Positions 31,778 through 40,660 of a stretch of 64,000 nucleotides of DNA are shown here, piece after piece (the first letter of the stretch is position 1; the number at the start of each line of letters is the position of its first letter). Below the pieces are notes generated by a model. It searched no databases. It was not told the origin of the DNA and saw nothing but the letters and a program-made list of their open reading frames with translations. The stretch lies in assembly GCA_041191065.1 (NCBI GenBank), contig JBEEPO010000001.1, positions 1 through 64,000 of the forward strand, given 5' to 3'. Both the position numbers and the translations under genes were made by a program. The DNA comes from UBA953 sp041191065. Its GTDB lineage: Bacteria > Verrucomicrobiota > Verrucomicrobiia > Opitutales > UBA953.

Positions 31778-31864
31778 TTCGGGTGGCAGGTGGCGGCTCC
31801 GGGTGGCAGGTGGCAGGGTCATTATGCCCGCCACCCGTAACCTGAGGCCGCCACCTGCCACCCG
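31778..31864. repeat. GGTGGC palindromic intergenic element, copy 2
   Basis: Left arm TCGGGTGGCAGGTGGCGGCT... (from 31778) and right arm with CCACCCG and CCGCCACCTGCCACCCG (ending 31864) are inverted copies around CATTATGCCCG. The last 25 bases are identical to part of the element at 18865-18975. It ends 12 bases before the stop codon of the minus-strand gene at 31877. Confidence 0.85.
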
Positions 31865-31876
31865 GAACGATGCTTC

Positions 31877-34564
31877 TTATTGGCTGAACTCCACCCAGTC
31901 CACGTTCATGAGGCCGCCGCCCTTCTTCGGGTTGGTCAGGACGAGGTAGACGTCGTGGCGGCCGGGGGTGGGCGTGAACTTCGCCTTGTTCTGCGTGAAC
32001 TTGCCCCAGTCGCCGGTGTGGGCGATGTCGACGGTGGCGACGAGGGGGCCGGTCGGCGAATCCAGGCGGACTTCGATCTGGCTGCCCTTGGCCCCGCCGC
32101 CGGCGGAGGCGTTGATCTTGATGTTCTTGGTGTCGGCGAGGTTCAGGTTGGCGAACTTGAGCGTGGCGCCGTGCTGGGTGGAGCCGATGGCCTTGCCGGT
32201 GTTCTTGCCGCCGGTGATCTCGGCGGTCTCGGCTTCGATGCGGCGGTGGCGGAGGCGGACGGCACCCTTGCCGGTCAGCGGGCCCGCGGCGCCGGCACCG
32301 GCGTCGGTGACGACGGCTTCGAGGAGCAGGGTGCCGGGCTTGTTGTCCTTCGGCGCCGTCAGCTGGCCTTCGAGGCCGCGGGTGAGGGTCGGGCCGCCCT
32401 TGCCCTTCTCGAGGGCGAGCATCCAGCGGAGCATGATGGCGACTTCGTCCTCGGTGTGCTGCGGGTGGGCGAGCATCGGGACCTGGCCCCAGACGCCGCT
32501 GCCGCCGAGGCGGACCTTCTTGTTGAGGAGGTCCTCGGCGCCGGGCTGCTTCCGGTATTTGTCGGCGATGGCGACGAACGACGGACCGACGAGCTGGGTC
32601 TCCACGGCGTGGCAGTTGAAGCAATCGCTCTGGCGCATCAGCGAGAGGCCCGGATCGACCGCCACGGCCTTGCCGTCGGCGGGGAGGAACGCGGAGGTCA
32701 CCAGCGTGCGCGCGGCGAACTCGGCGGGCTTGGCCTCGGAGGTGCCGTCCTCGGCGTCCTGCGCGGCGACCTTGAAGTCGAGCGGCTTGCCCGGGGTGAA
32801 GAAGTCGCCGTCCTGCGGGGTGAGGAAGCGGACGGTCGGCATGGTGTTGCCGACGACGACGGGGGTCGTGCGCGTGACGGCGCCGCCCTGGCCGTCGGTG
32901 ACGGTGAGTTCGACGTTGAAGTTGCCGGCGGCCTCGAGGGCCACGGTCAGCTCTTCGCCTTCGCCGAGCTTACGGTCGCCGGGCTGCAGTTTCCAGGCGT
33001 AGCTCAGCTTGCCGCCGTCGAGGTCACGCGAACCCTTGGCGGAGAGCGTGGTCTTGAGCGGCGTCGGGCCGGCCGGGGTCGAGACGGCGAGCTTGGCGAT
33101 CGGCTGAAGGTTGCCGCGCACGTAGGAGATCTTCAGCAGGGCCGAATCCGGGTTGACGCCCCAGGTGTCGCCGTAGTCGAGCAGGTAGAGGCAGCCGTCG
33201 GGACCGAAGGTCGCGTCGACCGGTCGACGGATGATCGTCGCGCCGTTATCGATGAGGACCTGCTGCTTCTTGCGCTGCTCGTCGGTGTTCGCGGTCACGA
33301 AGGTCGTGGGCGCGAACGCTTCGAGGCCCTTGAGGTCGGAGTTGGCGTCGAGCCGGGCCCACTTGATGAACGGGCGCTGCCAGTCCCAGAAGAGCAGGGA
33401 GCGGTCGAAGTGCTTCGGGAAGCCGTTGGTCTGCTCGTAGGACTCCTGCCAATAGAAGACCGGGCCCGCGCAGGCGGTGCGGCCGCCTTCGCCGAGTTCC
33501 GGCCACTGTTCGGAGACCGCGTACGGCCAGTAGATGAAGGCCGGGACGGCGGGCGGGAGTTCGACGAGGCCGGTATTGTTGCGGCTCTTGTTGAGCGGCG
33601 CCTTCGGGTCGAAGAGAGCGCCGACCTTCTCGGTCGCGTAGTCATATTCGGCGTAAGGGAAGTTGTTGCCGACGAAGAGCGGGTAGCCGTGGTTGCCGGC
33701 CTTCTTCGCCTGATTGATCTCGTCATAGCCACGGGAGCCGCGGGGGCCGTCGACGCGCGCGTCGGGGCCGACTTCGCCCCAGTAGACGTAGCCGGTCTTC
33801 GGGTCGATGCTCAGGCGCCACGGATTGCGCGTGCCCATCGCGAAGATCTCGGGGCGCGTCTTGGGCGTGCCGGGCTTGAAGAGGTTGCCTTCGGGGATGC
33901 TGTAGGTCGCGTCGTCGTGCACGCGGATGCGGTTCACCTTGCCGACGAGGGTGTTGGTGTTGGCGGAAGTGCGCTGGCCGTCCCACGGTTCCTTGCCGGG
34001 GCGCTGGTCGAGCGGGGCGTAACCCTTGCTGTCGCCGAACGGGCTGGTGTTGTCGCCGGTCGAGAAATACAGGCATCCGTCCGGTCCGAACTTCAGCGTC
34101 GCGCCGTGGTGGCAGCACTGCAGGCGCTGCTCTTCGTATTTCAGGATGAGCTTCTCGCTGCCGGCGACGAGCTGGTCGTCCTTCACCTGGAAGCGGGAGA
34201 GGTATTGGCCGTCGAAGCCGACGGGCGAGTAGATGAGATAGATCCAGCCGTTCTGCGCGAACTTCGGGTCGAGGGCGAAGGCGAGGAAGCCGTTCTCCTG
34301 CGACTTGAAGATCTCCATCTCCGCCACGAGCTTCACGCGCTTGGTCTTCGGGTCGTAGACCTTGAGGGCGCCGGCGTATTCGTTGAACCAGAGACGGCCA
34401 TCGGGGGCGAATTCGAGGTGCATCGGCTGCGGGAGGCCGGTGAGCAGCGTCTCGGTCTGGAAGCGCACGTCCTCCGGCAAGCCGTCGGCGCCTTGGGCGG
34501 CCGGCGCGGCGGCCAGCAGGGCGACGCCGAGGAGGGAAAGGAGGCGGACGGGGGAGGAATCCAT
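31877..34564 (-). CDS. Exported sugar dehydrogenase-type propeller, PKD, cytochrome c and CBM6 fusion
   Basis: 895 residues from ATG 34564 with a signal peptide (about 1-25). Domains in order: a PQQ-dependent glucose/sorbosone dehydrogenase-like propeller (PQPMHLEFAPDGRLWFNEYA, IFAMGTRNPWRLSIDPKTG), a PKD-like domain (about 500-580), a cytochrome c domain with CFNCH and downstream axial Met (QVPMLAHPQHTEDE), and a C-terminal carbohydrate-binding module family 6 (IEAETAEITGGKNTGKAIGS, ending MNVDWVEFSQ). It probably oxidises a bound sugar and passes electrons through its own haem. Whether PQQ is bound cannot be told from sequence. Confidence 0.9.
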   Translation of the reverse strand: MDSSPVRLLSLLGVALLAAAPAAQGADGLPEDVRFQTETLLTGLPQPMHLEFAPDGRLWFNEYAGALKVYDPKTKRVKLVAEMEIFKSQENGFLAFALDPKFAQNGWIYLIYSPVGFDGQYLSRFQVKDDQLVAGSEKLILKYEEQRLQCCHHGATLKFGPDGCLYFSTGDNTSPFGDSKGYAPLDQRPGKEPWDGQRTSANTNTLVGKVNRIRVHDDATYSIPEGNLFKPGTPKTRPEIFAMGTRNPWRLSIDPKTGYVYWGEVGPDARVDGPRGSRGYDEINQAKKAGNHGYPLFVGNNFPYAEYDYATEKVGALFDPKAPLNKSRNNTGLVELPPAVPAFIYWPYAVSEQWPELGEGGRTACAGPVFYWQESYEQTNGFPKHFDRSLLFWDWQRPFIKWARLDANSDLKGLEAFAPTTFVTANTDEQRKKQQVLIDNGATIIRRPVDATFGPDGCLYLLDYGDTWGVNPDSALLKISYVRGNLQPIAKLAVSTPAGPTPLKTTLSAKGSRDLDGGKLSYAWKLQPGDRKLGEGEELTVALEAAGNFNVELTVTDGQGGAVTRTTPVVVGNTMPTVRFLTPQDGDFFTPGKPLDFKVAAQDAEDGTSEAKPAEFAARTLVTSAFLPADGKAVAVDPGLSLMRQSDCFNCHAVETQLVGPSFVAIADKYRKQPGAEDLLNKKVRLGGSGVWGQVPMLAHPQHTEDEVAIMLRWMLALEKGKGGPTLTRGLEGQLTAPKDNKPGTLLLEAVVTDAGAGAAGPLTGKGAVRLRHRRIEAETAEITGGKNTGKAIGSTQHGATLKFANLNLADTKNIKINASAGGGAKGSQIEVRLDSPTGPLVATVDIAHTGDWGKFTQNKAKFTPTPGRHDVYLVLTNPKKGGGLMNVDWVEFSQ

Positions 34565-34642
34565 GGGAGGGTGACCTTGTGGAATGGGTGGGGTTCCCGT
34601 AAGGTTAGGAAAACGGGCCGAAGGGCAAGAGGGGAGGCGTTC

Positions 34643-34750
34643 TGGGCTGGGGCTAGGGCTAGGTAATCTTGGAAAAGAAAACGTCCGCCGGGTGGCGGAC
34701 GATGTTAGGAGCATTTTCTAGCCCGAGCCCAGGCTCTGGCCCTTGCCCTA
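34643..34750. repeat. GGGCTA palindromic intergenic element, copy 1
   Basis: The left arm TGGGCTGGGGCTAGGGCTAG (34643-34662) and the right arm CTAGCCCGAGCCCAGG...TTGCCCTA (34719-34750) are degenerate inverted copies of GGGCTA-type hexamers. A perfect terminator hairpin lies between them. The right arm ends one base before the stop codon of sufT (34752). Confidence 0.75.
34672..34701 (-). terminator. Terminator of the suf operon
   Basis: CGTCCGCC (34682-34689) pairs with GGCGGACG (34694-34701) over GGGT. On the minus strand the stem is followed by TTTTCTTTTCC. It lies inside the spacer of the GGGCTA element. Confidence 0.88.
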
Positions 34751-34751
34751 T

Positions 34752-35378
<627 letters not shown>

Positions 35379-35380
35379 GT

Positions 35381-36706
35381 TCAGGCTTGGTGGAATTTCA
35401 GGCGGAGCATCTCGCGCACCGCGGCGGTAGCCTCTTCGTGGCCGACTTTGGCGAGGATTTCCTCGAGGAAACCTTGGGCGAGCAGCTCCTGGGCGACGGC
35501 GAGCGGGATGCCGCGGGCGCGCAGGTAGAAGAGCTCGGCGGGGTCGATCTGGCCGGTCGTCGCGCCGTGCGAGCACTTCACGTCGTTGGCTTCGATCTCG
35601 AGGCCGGGCAGGGAATCCGCTTCGGCGTCCGGCGAGAGCAGGAGGTTGCGGTTGGTCTGGTAAGCGTCGGTGCGCTGGGCGTCCGGGGCGACCTTGATGA
35701 GGCCGGAGAAGATCGTGCGCGCCTTGCCGAGCAGGGCGTTCTTGAAGAGCAGGTCGGACTTCGCGTGGCCGGCGGCGTGGATCTGCAACGTCCGCTGGTC
35801 GAACTCCTGTTCGCCCGTCGCCACCGAGATGCCGAAGAGGCTGACGTCGGCGCCGGGGCCGTCGATGCGGACCGTGTTCTCGAGGCGGGCGCGACGGGAG
35901 CCGACGGCGGCGTTGACGGAGCTGATGACCGCGTCGCGGCCGCCGCAGGTGTTGTCGATCTGGAAGGACTGCGTGGCGGAGCCCCAGGCCTGGACGGCCA
36001 GGCGGCGGACCTGCGAGCCCGTGCCGGCGTGGATGTCGACGGCGGAGATCGCGAGGGCGCGCTGGTCGGGCTTGGCGGCCAGATGGAAGTCGTGGATGTC
36101 CGCCGAAGCGCGCTCGCCGGCGATGACCAGGGCGTGCGGGAAGACCGCGACCCCGTCGGTGAGGGTCCAGGTGACCGCGACGAAGGGCTGCTTCACCTCG
36201 ACCCCCTTGGGGACGTGGAGGACGTAGCCGGCGCGGAGCCAGGCGCGATGTAGCGCGGCGAACTTGTCGCCGCCGAGGAGCACGGGGTGCTTCAGGAGGT
36301 GTTCCTGGAGCAGGGCGGGTCGGGTGCGGACGGCGTCTTCGAGGGATTCGAAGACCACGCCTTGGGCGACGAGCTCGGCGGAGAGCGTCGGCTTCAGCAC
36401 GCAATGGCCGTCGACGTGGACGATGAGGCCCGCGGCGTCGGAGATCAGGCGCGAGCGCGCGATGAGGTCGGCGGCCTGGGCGGCGGTCGGATGCGGCGCG
36501 GGGGCATAACCGTCGAGCGAGAGCGTACGGGCGTCGGAGAAGCGCCACTTCTCGTTGTCGCGCGTGGGCATCGGCAGCGACTGGAACGTATGCCAGCCCT
36601 GTTGGCGGAGGACGGCGAACCAATCCTGCGCGCGGAAGTGCGCGGTCTCGGCGGACTGCAGGGCGACGTCGAGGACGCCGGCGGGAGCGGAGGCGACGGC
36701 GTTCAT
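35381..36706 (-). CDS. sufD: Fe-S cluster assembly protein SufD
   Basis: 441 residues from ATG 36706, which overlaps the sufB stop by ATGA. The SufBD beta-helix is visible: PFVAVTWTLTDGVAVFPHAL, IDNTCGGRDAVISSVNAAVG, LLFKNALLGKARTIFSGLIK, ADSLPGLEIEANDVKCSHGA and the final YLRARGIPLAVAQELLAQGF. It forms the scaffold with SufB and SufC. The Cys and His in the NDVKCSHGA motif correspond to conserved residues of the family. Confidence 0.96.
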   Translation of the reverse strand: MNAVASAPAGVLDVALQSAETAHFRAQDWFAVLRQQGWHTFQSLPMPTRDNEKWRFSDARTLSLDGYAPAPHPTAAQAADLIARSRLISDAAGLIVHVDGHCVLKPTLSAELVAQGVVFESLEDAVRTRPALLQEHLLKHPVLLGGDKFAALHRAWLRAGYVLHVPKGVEVKQPFVAVTWTLTDGVAVFPHALVIAGERASADIHDFHLAAKPDQRALAISAVDIHAGTGSQVRRLAVQAWGSATQSFQIDNTCGGRDAVISSVNAAVGSRRARLENTVRIDGPGADVSLFGISVATGEQEFDQRTLQIHAAGHAKSDLLFKNALLGKARTIFSGLIKVAPDAQRTDAYQTNRNLLLSPDAEADSLPGLEIEANDVKCSHGATTGQIDPAELFYLRARGIPLAVAQELLAQGFLEEILAKVGHEEATAAVREMLRLKFHQA

Positions 36707-38130
36707 CCGACGGACCCTTCCATCTGCAGTTCGATGAGGCGCTTCAGCTCGACGGAGTATTCCATCGGGAATTCCTTCACCAGGTCGTTGACGAATCCGT
36801 TCACGGCGAGGGACATCGCTTCGCCCTCGGACAGGCCGCGCTGCATCATGTAGAAGATCTGCTCGGCCGAGACCTTGGAGACGCTCGCTTCGTGCTGGAC
36901 CGAGTTCTTGCGGCCGCGGACGGAGATCGCGGGGTAGGTGTCGGTGCGGCTGTGCTCGTTGATGAGCAGCGCGTCGCATTCGGTGTTGTTGCGGCAGTTC
37001 GAGAGGGTCTTCGGGATGTGGACCAGGCCGCGGTAGGTCGAACGGCCTTCGCCGACGGAGATCGACTTCGCGATGATGTTCGAGGTCGTGTCGTCGGCCG
37101 CATGGATCATCTTCGCGCCGGTGTCCTGGTGCTGGCCGTCGTTGGCCAGGGCGATCGAGAGGACCTCGCCGCGGGCGCGCCTGCCGCGCAGGACCACGCC
37201 GGGATACTTCATCGTCAGGCGGGAACCGATGTTGCAGTCGATCCAGCGGACTTCGGCGTCCTCTTCGGCCACCCCGCGCTTCGTCACGAGGTTGAAGACG
37301 TTGGCGGACCAGTTCTGGACGGTGATGTACTGGATCTTCGCGCCCTTGAGGGCGACGAGCTCGACGACCGCGGAGTGCAGGGTGGCCGTCTCGAACTTGG
37401 GGGCCGTGCAGCCTTCCATGTAGGTGACTTCCGAGCCTTCGTCGGCGATGATGAGCGTACGCTCGAACTGGCCGAAGTTCTCGGCGTTGATGCGGAAGTA
37501 GGCCTGCAGGGGCTGGGCCACCTTCACGCCCTTGGGGATGTAGATGAACGAGCCGCCGGAGAAGACCGCGGAGTTGAGCGCGGCGAACTTGTTGTCGCCG
37601 GCCGGGATGACCTTGCCGAACCATTTGCGGAAGATCTCCGGATGGTCGCGCAGGCCTTCGGTCGGCCCGCAGAAGATGACGCCCTGTTTCTCGAGCTCGT
37701 CCTTCATGCGGGAGTAGACCGCTTCGGAGTCGAACTGGGCCTCGACGCCGGCGAGGAACTTACGTTCCGACTCCGGGATGCCGAGGCGTTCGAAGGTCTT
37801 CTTCACGTCGTCGGGGACTTCTTCCCACGTGCGGACGGGTTTCTGGCCCTTGGAGAGGTAGTAGCGGATGTCCTCGAACCTGATGTTCTCGAGGTCGGCC
37901 GTGGCCCAGTGCGTGGGCATCGGCAGGTCTTGGAAGATCTTGAGGGACTTCTGGCGGAACTCGCGGATCCACTCCTGCTCGCCCTTCACCTTGGCGATGT
38001 AGTCCACGGTCGCGGGGGTCAGCCCGATGCCCGCGTCGAAGGCGTAGTTCTCCTCGTATTTGAAGTCGCCCTTGGAGCGGTCGACTTCGATCGCTTCGCG
38101 CTGGGCCAGGTTATCGTCGATGTCAGCCAT
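36703..38130 (-). CDS. sufB: Fe-S cluster scaffold protein SufB
   Basis: 475 residues, the typical length. Visible motifs: FCGPTEGLRDHPEIFRKWFG, SAVFSGGSFIYIPKGVKV, YMEGCTAPKFETATLHSAVV, GVVLRGRRARGEVLSIALA, SLSNCRNNTECDALLINEHS-type Cys-rich segment near 375-395, and SVSKVSAEQIFYMMQRGLSE. SufB carries the nascent cluster on the SufBC2D scaffold. It follows sufC by four bases; the order here is C-B-D-T rather than the common B-C-D. Confidence 0.97.
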   Translation of the reverse strand: MADIDDNLAQREAIEVDRSKGDFKYEENYAFDAGIGLTPATVDYIAKVKGEQEWIREFRQKSLKIFQDLPMPTHWATADLENIRFEDIRYYLSKGQKPVRTWEEVPDDVKKTFERLGIPESERKFLAGVEAQFDSEAVYSRMKDELEKQGVIFCGPTEGLRDHPEIFRKWFGKVIPAGDNKFAALNSAVFSGGSFIYIPKGVKVAQPLQAYFRINAENFGQFERTLIIADEGSEVTYMEGCTAPKFETATLHSAVVELVALKGAKIQYITVQNWSANVFNLVTKRGVAEEDAEVRWIDCNIGSRLTMKYPGVVLRGRRARGEVLSIALANDGQHQDTGAKMIHAADDTTSNIIAKSISVGEGRSTYRGLVHIPKTLSNCRNNTECDALLINEHSRTDTYPAISVRGRKNSVQHEASVSKVSAEQIFYMMQRGLSEGEAMSLAVNGFVNDLVKEFPMEYSVELKRLIELQMEGSVG

Positions 38131-38134
38131 GGTC

Positions 38135-38893
38135 TTAGGCTTTGGCGAGGTCCTGCTTCACCCAATCGTAGCCCTTCTCCTCGAGTTCGAGGGCGAGCTC
38201 CTTGCCGCCGCTGTGCACGATCCGGCCGTCCCACATGATGTGGACGCGGTCGGGGACGATGTAGTCGAGCAGGCGCTGGTAGTGGGTGATCACGAGGAAG
38301 CCGGTGTCCGGTCCGCGCATGGCGTTGACGCCTTCGGAGACGATGCGCAGCGCGTCGATGTCGAGGCCGGAGTCGGTCTCGTCGAGCACGGCGTACTTCG
38401 GCTTGAGCATCATCAGCTGGAGGATCTCGCAGCGCTTCTTCTCGCCGCCGGAGAAGCCTTCGTTGACGAAGCGGGAGGTGAACTTCCGGTCCATCTTGAG
38501 GGCGTCCATCTTGGCGTAGAGCTCGGCGTAGTAAGCCTTGGCGTCGAAAGGCGCGCCCTTGGCCTGGCGGGCGACGAGCGCGGCGCGGATGAAGTTGGCG
38601 ATGGTCACGCCGGGGATCTCGCTCGGATATTGGAACGCGAGAAAGAGGCCGGCGCGGGCGATGACGTCGGGTTCGAGCCCGAGGATCTGCTCGCCGTCGA
38701 GGAAGGCTTCCCCGGACTGCACGGAGTAGTCGGGATGGCCGGCGAGGACCTTGGAGAGCGTGCTCTTGCCGGTGCCGTTAGGCCCCATGATGGCGTGAAC
38801 TTCGCCCTTCGGGACCGTGAGGGAGAAATCCTTCAGGATCGGGCGGTCGCCGATGGAGGCGTTGAGGTTCTTGATGACGAGGGAGTCGGACAT
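38135..38893 (-). CDS. sufC: Fe-S cluster assembly ATPase SufC
   Basis: 252 residues. Walker A GPNGTGKSTLSKVLAG near residues 36-51, signature NEGFSGGEKKRCEILQLMML, Walker B AVLDETDSGLDIDALR, all typical of SufC (the extra acidic pair in DETDSGLD is family specific). It powers the SufBCD scaffold. It lies 18 bases downstream of the Fur-family gene, the first gene of the operon. Confidence 0.97.
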   Translation of the reverse strand: MSDSLVIKNLNASIGDRPILKDFSLTVPKGEVHAIMGPNGTGKSTLSKVLAGHPDYSVQSGEAFLDGEQILGLEPDVIARAGLFLAFQYPSEIPGVTIANFIRAALVARQAKGAPFDAKAYYAELYAKMDALKMDRKFTSRFVNEGFSGGEKKRCEILQLMMLKPKYAVLDETDSGLDIDALRIVSEGVNAMRGPDTGFLVITHYQRLLDYIVPDRVHIMWDGRIVHSGGKELALELEEKGYDWVKQDLAKA

Positions 38894-38911
38894 GTGGGAA
38901 AGGGCGGGAGA

Positions 38912-39358
38912 TTAGTTGGCAGGGGAGTCCTTGGCCTGCGCGCGGCCGTGGAAGCTGATCTCGATGACCTCGGAGTCGAAGCCGGGCGGGAGGATCGAGC
39001 GGAGGCTCTTGAGGACTTCGGGCGGGAGTTCGATGTCGTGGACGCGGCCGGTGGCCTTGTCGCGGAAGTGCGCGTGCGGGGCCAGGTTGGGGCAGTAGCG
39101 GGTGGACTCGCGCTCGTGATTGACCTGACGGACCAGCCCGCAGCCGACGAACGTCTCGAGACAGTTGTAGACCGTGGCCAGGGAGAGGCCGGGCATGACC
39201 TCGCGGGCGCGCTGGAAGACCTCGTCGACCGTGGGGTGGTCGCGTTCGGCCAGGAGGACGGTGAAGACCGCCTCGCGCTGGGGGGTGACCTTCTGGCCGC
39301 TCTTTCCGAGGGCTTCTTGCAGGTGTTCCCGATCGTGTTCAGTGAGATTTTGAATCAT
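38912..39358 (-). CDS. Fur-family regulator lacking the structural CxxC site
   Basis: 148 residues from ATG 39358. The Fur winged helix is clear: KVTPQREAVFTVLLAERDHP, VDEVFQRAREVMPGLSLATV, YNCLETFVGCGLVRQVNHER. The dimerisation domain keeps HAH (95-97) and DIELP but has RDKATG where Fur and PerR have the first CxxC zinc pair, so a structural zinc site is missing. Its position as first gene of the suf operon, with a dyad spanning its start, suggests iron- or oxidant-responsive control of Fe-S assembly and of itself. Confidence 0.9.
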   Translation of the reverse strand: MIQNLTEHDREHLQEALGKSGQKVTPQREAVFTVLLAERDHPTVDEVFQRAREVMPGLSLATVYNCLETFVGCGLVRQVNHERESTRYCPNLAPHAHFRDKATGRVHDIELPPEVLKSLRSILPPGFDSEVIEISFHGRAQAKDSPAN

Positions 39359-39390
39359 TCTAAGTACCAACACAGTTAGAATGAGTCTAA
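39355..39390. promoter_or_regulatory. Fur/PerR-like operator upstream of the fur-suf operon
   Basis: TCATTCTAA (39355-39363, overlapping the start codon) and TTAGAATGA (39376-39384) are exact inverted copies 12 bases apart. The second half continues as TTAGAATGAGTCTAA (39376-39390), itself a near-palindrome close in form to PerR boxes. Autoregulation by the first gene product is likely. Confidence 0.6.
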
Positions 39391-39421
39391 TCCGCAAGAA
39401 GAAAGGGTTGGAAAGTAGGGG

Positions 39422-39539
39422 AGGGCTAGGGCTAGGGCTGGGGCCAGGACTAGGCCCAGGGCTGGGGACAGGCTTATTCAGACTGAATCCTCCTTTTAGT
39501 GGCTCTCTAGCCCCGGCCCTAGCCCTAACTCTGGCCCTA
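39422..39539. repeat. GGGCTA palindromic intergenic element, copy 2
   Basis: The left arm (39422-39473) is a run of GGGCTA/GGGCTG/GGGCCA words; the right arm (39508-39539) contains CTAGCCCCGGCCCTAGCCCT and further TCTGGCCC words. The spacer includes a small hairpin ATTCAG-A-CTGAAT. The right arm ends three bases before the stop codon of the minus-strand gene at 39543. Confidence 0.85.
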
Positions 39540-39542
39540 ATC

Positions 39543-40205
39543 TCAGTTCAACCCCCAGGCTTCCTCGTCGCCGCCTTGTTCGCCCAGCTTGCGCCGGGCG
39601 TCCAGGCGGGAGAGCTCATCGGCGACCGCCTTGATGCGCCGGTCCTGCGAAAGGCATTCGAGCAAGGCCCGTCGCGTGTCGGCCTCGGCGACGAGGTGGC
39701 CGGCGGCGGCGTCGGCCAGGGCGCCGGGCTGGTTGGCCAGGCTGCGCAGGCGCTGCATCAGCGGCGCGGCTTCTTCGCCGAGCTCACCGACGATGTTCTC
39801 GGCGAAGGCGAGCACGCGGGCGATGTCCCGCGTGCAGCCGGCGAGGTCCGTCGAGGCCTCGTCGACGACCGGCGCGATCTCGAGCTGAGGATAAGGGGTC
39901 TTGCGCTTCACCTTGATGACGCGGGCGCGGCGCAGGCCTTCGAGGACGATGTGCGAGGTGCCGTCTTCGAGTTCGACGTGTCCGACGATGCGTCCGACGC
40001 AGGTGAAGGGGCAGGGCGGTTCGTCGTTGTCCGGCGAGAGGCTGTCCTCGTCCAGCTGCGAGATCGCGAACATGCGGCTGCCGGCGAGGGTCTCCTTCAG
40101 CATCTTGCGGTAACGCGGCTCGAAGATACGCAGCGGCAGCAGCTGCTGCGGCAGGAAGACGCAGTTGCCCAAGGTCATGACGGGGACGACGACGGTGGGA
40201 ACCAT
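39543..40205 (-). CDS. Lon N-terminal (LAN) domain protein
   Basis: 220 residues. PVMTLGNCVFLPQQLLPLRI, then FEPRYRKMLKETLAG and CVGRIVGHVELEDGTSHIVL match the stand-alone Lon substrate-binding domain (PF02190). The rest is helical with AAPLMQRLRSLANQPGALAD. No protease domain is present. Such proteins are widespread but functionally unassigned; a role in substrate recognition is inferred from Lon only. Confidence 0.9.
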   Translation of the reverse strand: MVPTVVVPVMTLGNCVFLPQQLLPLRIFEPRYRKMLKETLAGSRMFAISQLDEDSLSPDNDEPPCPFTCVGRIVGHVELEDGTSHIVLEGLRRARVIKVKRKTPYPQLEIAPVVDEASTDLAGCTRDIARVLAFAENIVGELGEEAAPLMQRLRSLANQPGALADAAAGHLVAEADTRRALLECLSQDRRIKAVADELSRLDARRKLGEQGGDEEAWGLN

Positions 40206-40364
40206 GGCCGCCAGTATGGAAGGATTGACCGCGAAGGCAAACGAGGGAGCGGCTTGGATGGCTGAATCGAGGACAGATGACTGAGTCGATGGCAGATGAC
40301 CGAAGCCGGGCTGGGCCTATATTTACTTATCGAAATCGATTCAGCACTCTATCGCTAGCCGTGG

Positions 40365-40658
40365 TCACTGCCACTGGTCCAGGAAGAGCTTCTTCGGGTC
40401 CGGGCTGTCGGACTCCGCGAAGTAGACCGCCATGCGCAGGGAGGGCAGGAAGTGCGCGGGGAGCTTGGCCTTGTTGCGTGCCGCGATCTCGGTGAGCAGC
40501 GATTCGGGCGAACGGCCGGCGAGCTGGTCCACGCGGTAGTAGCCGGCGTCGAGCAGCTCGCGGGCGACGTCGACCGGGAAGCGCGCGATCCGCATGAACG
40601 GACTGCACACGGCCTCCCGTCGACGTTCGGCCGCGCGCTGTCGTGCCGCTTCGTCCAC
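40365..40658 (-). CDS. Cdd1-like helix-hairpin-helix protein
   Basis: 97 residues, GTG start two bases after the leuB stop. RFPVDVARELLDAGYYRVDQ, LAGRSPESLLTEIAARNKAK and SLRMAVYFAESDSPDPKKL resemble the Cdd1 (pathogenicity locus, PF11731) family, a short helix-hairpin-helix fold of unknown function. It is coupled to leuB by spacing. The matching is by eye and the GTG start is inferred from the leuB end. Confidence 0.65.
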   Translation of the reverse strand: MDEAARQRAAERRREAVCSPFMRIARFPVDVARELLDAGYYRVDQLAGRSPESLLTEIAARNKAKLPAHFLPSLRMAVYFAESDSPDPKKLFLDQWQ

Positions 40659-40660
40659 GG

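Noticed and set aside
31880..34666. 928-codon plus-strand open frame opposite the dehydrogenase-cytochrome fusion
   Set aside because: The minus-strand gene has signal peptide, domains and a haem motif; the plus-strand frame has none and is a shadow.
40262..40345. Two 19-base tandem units (GAATCGAGGACAGATGACT type) and a CTGAATCGA/TCGATTCAG inverted pair
   Set aside because: Only 15 of 19 positions match between the units and the inverted match is nine bases, too weak to call an element in the gap before the Cdd1-like gene's 3' end.
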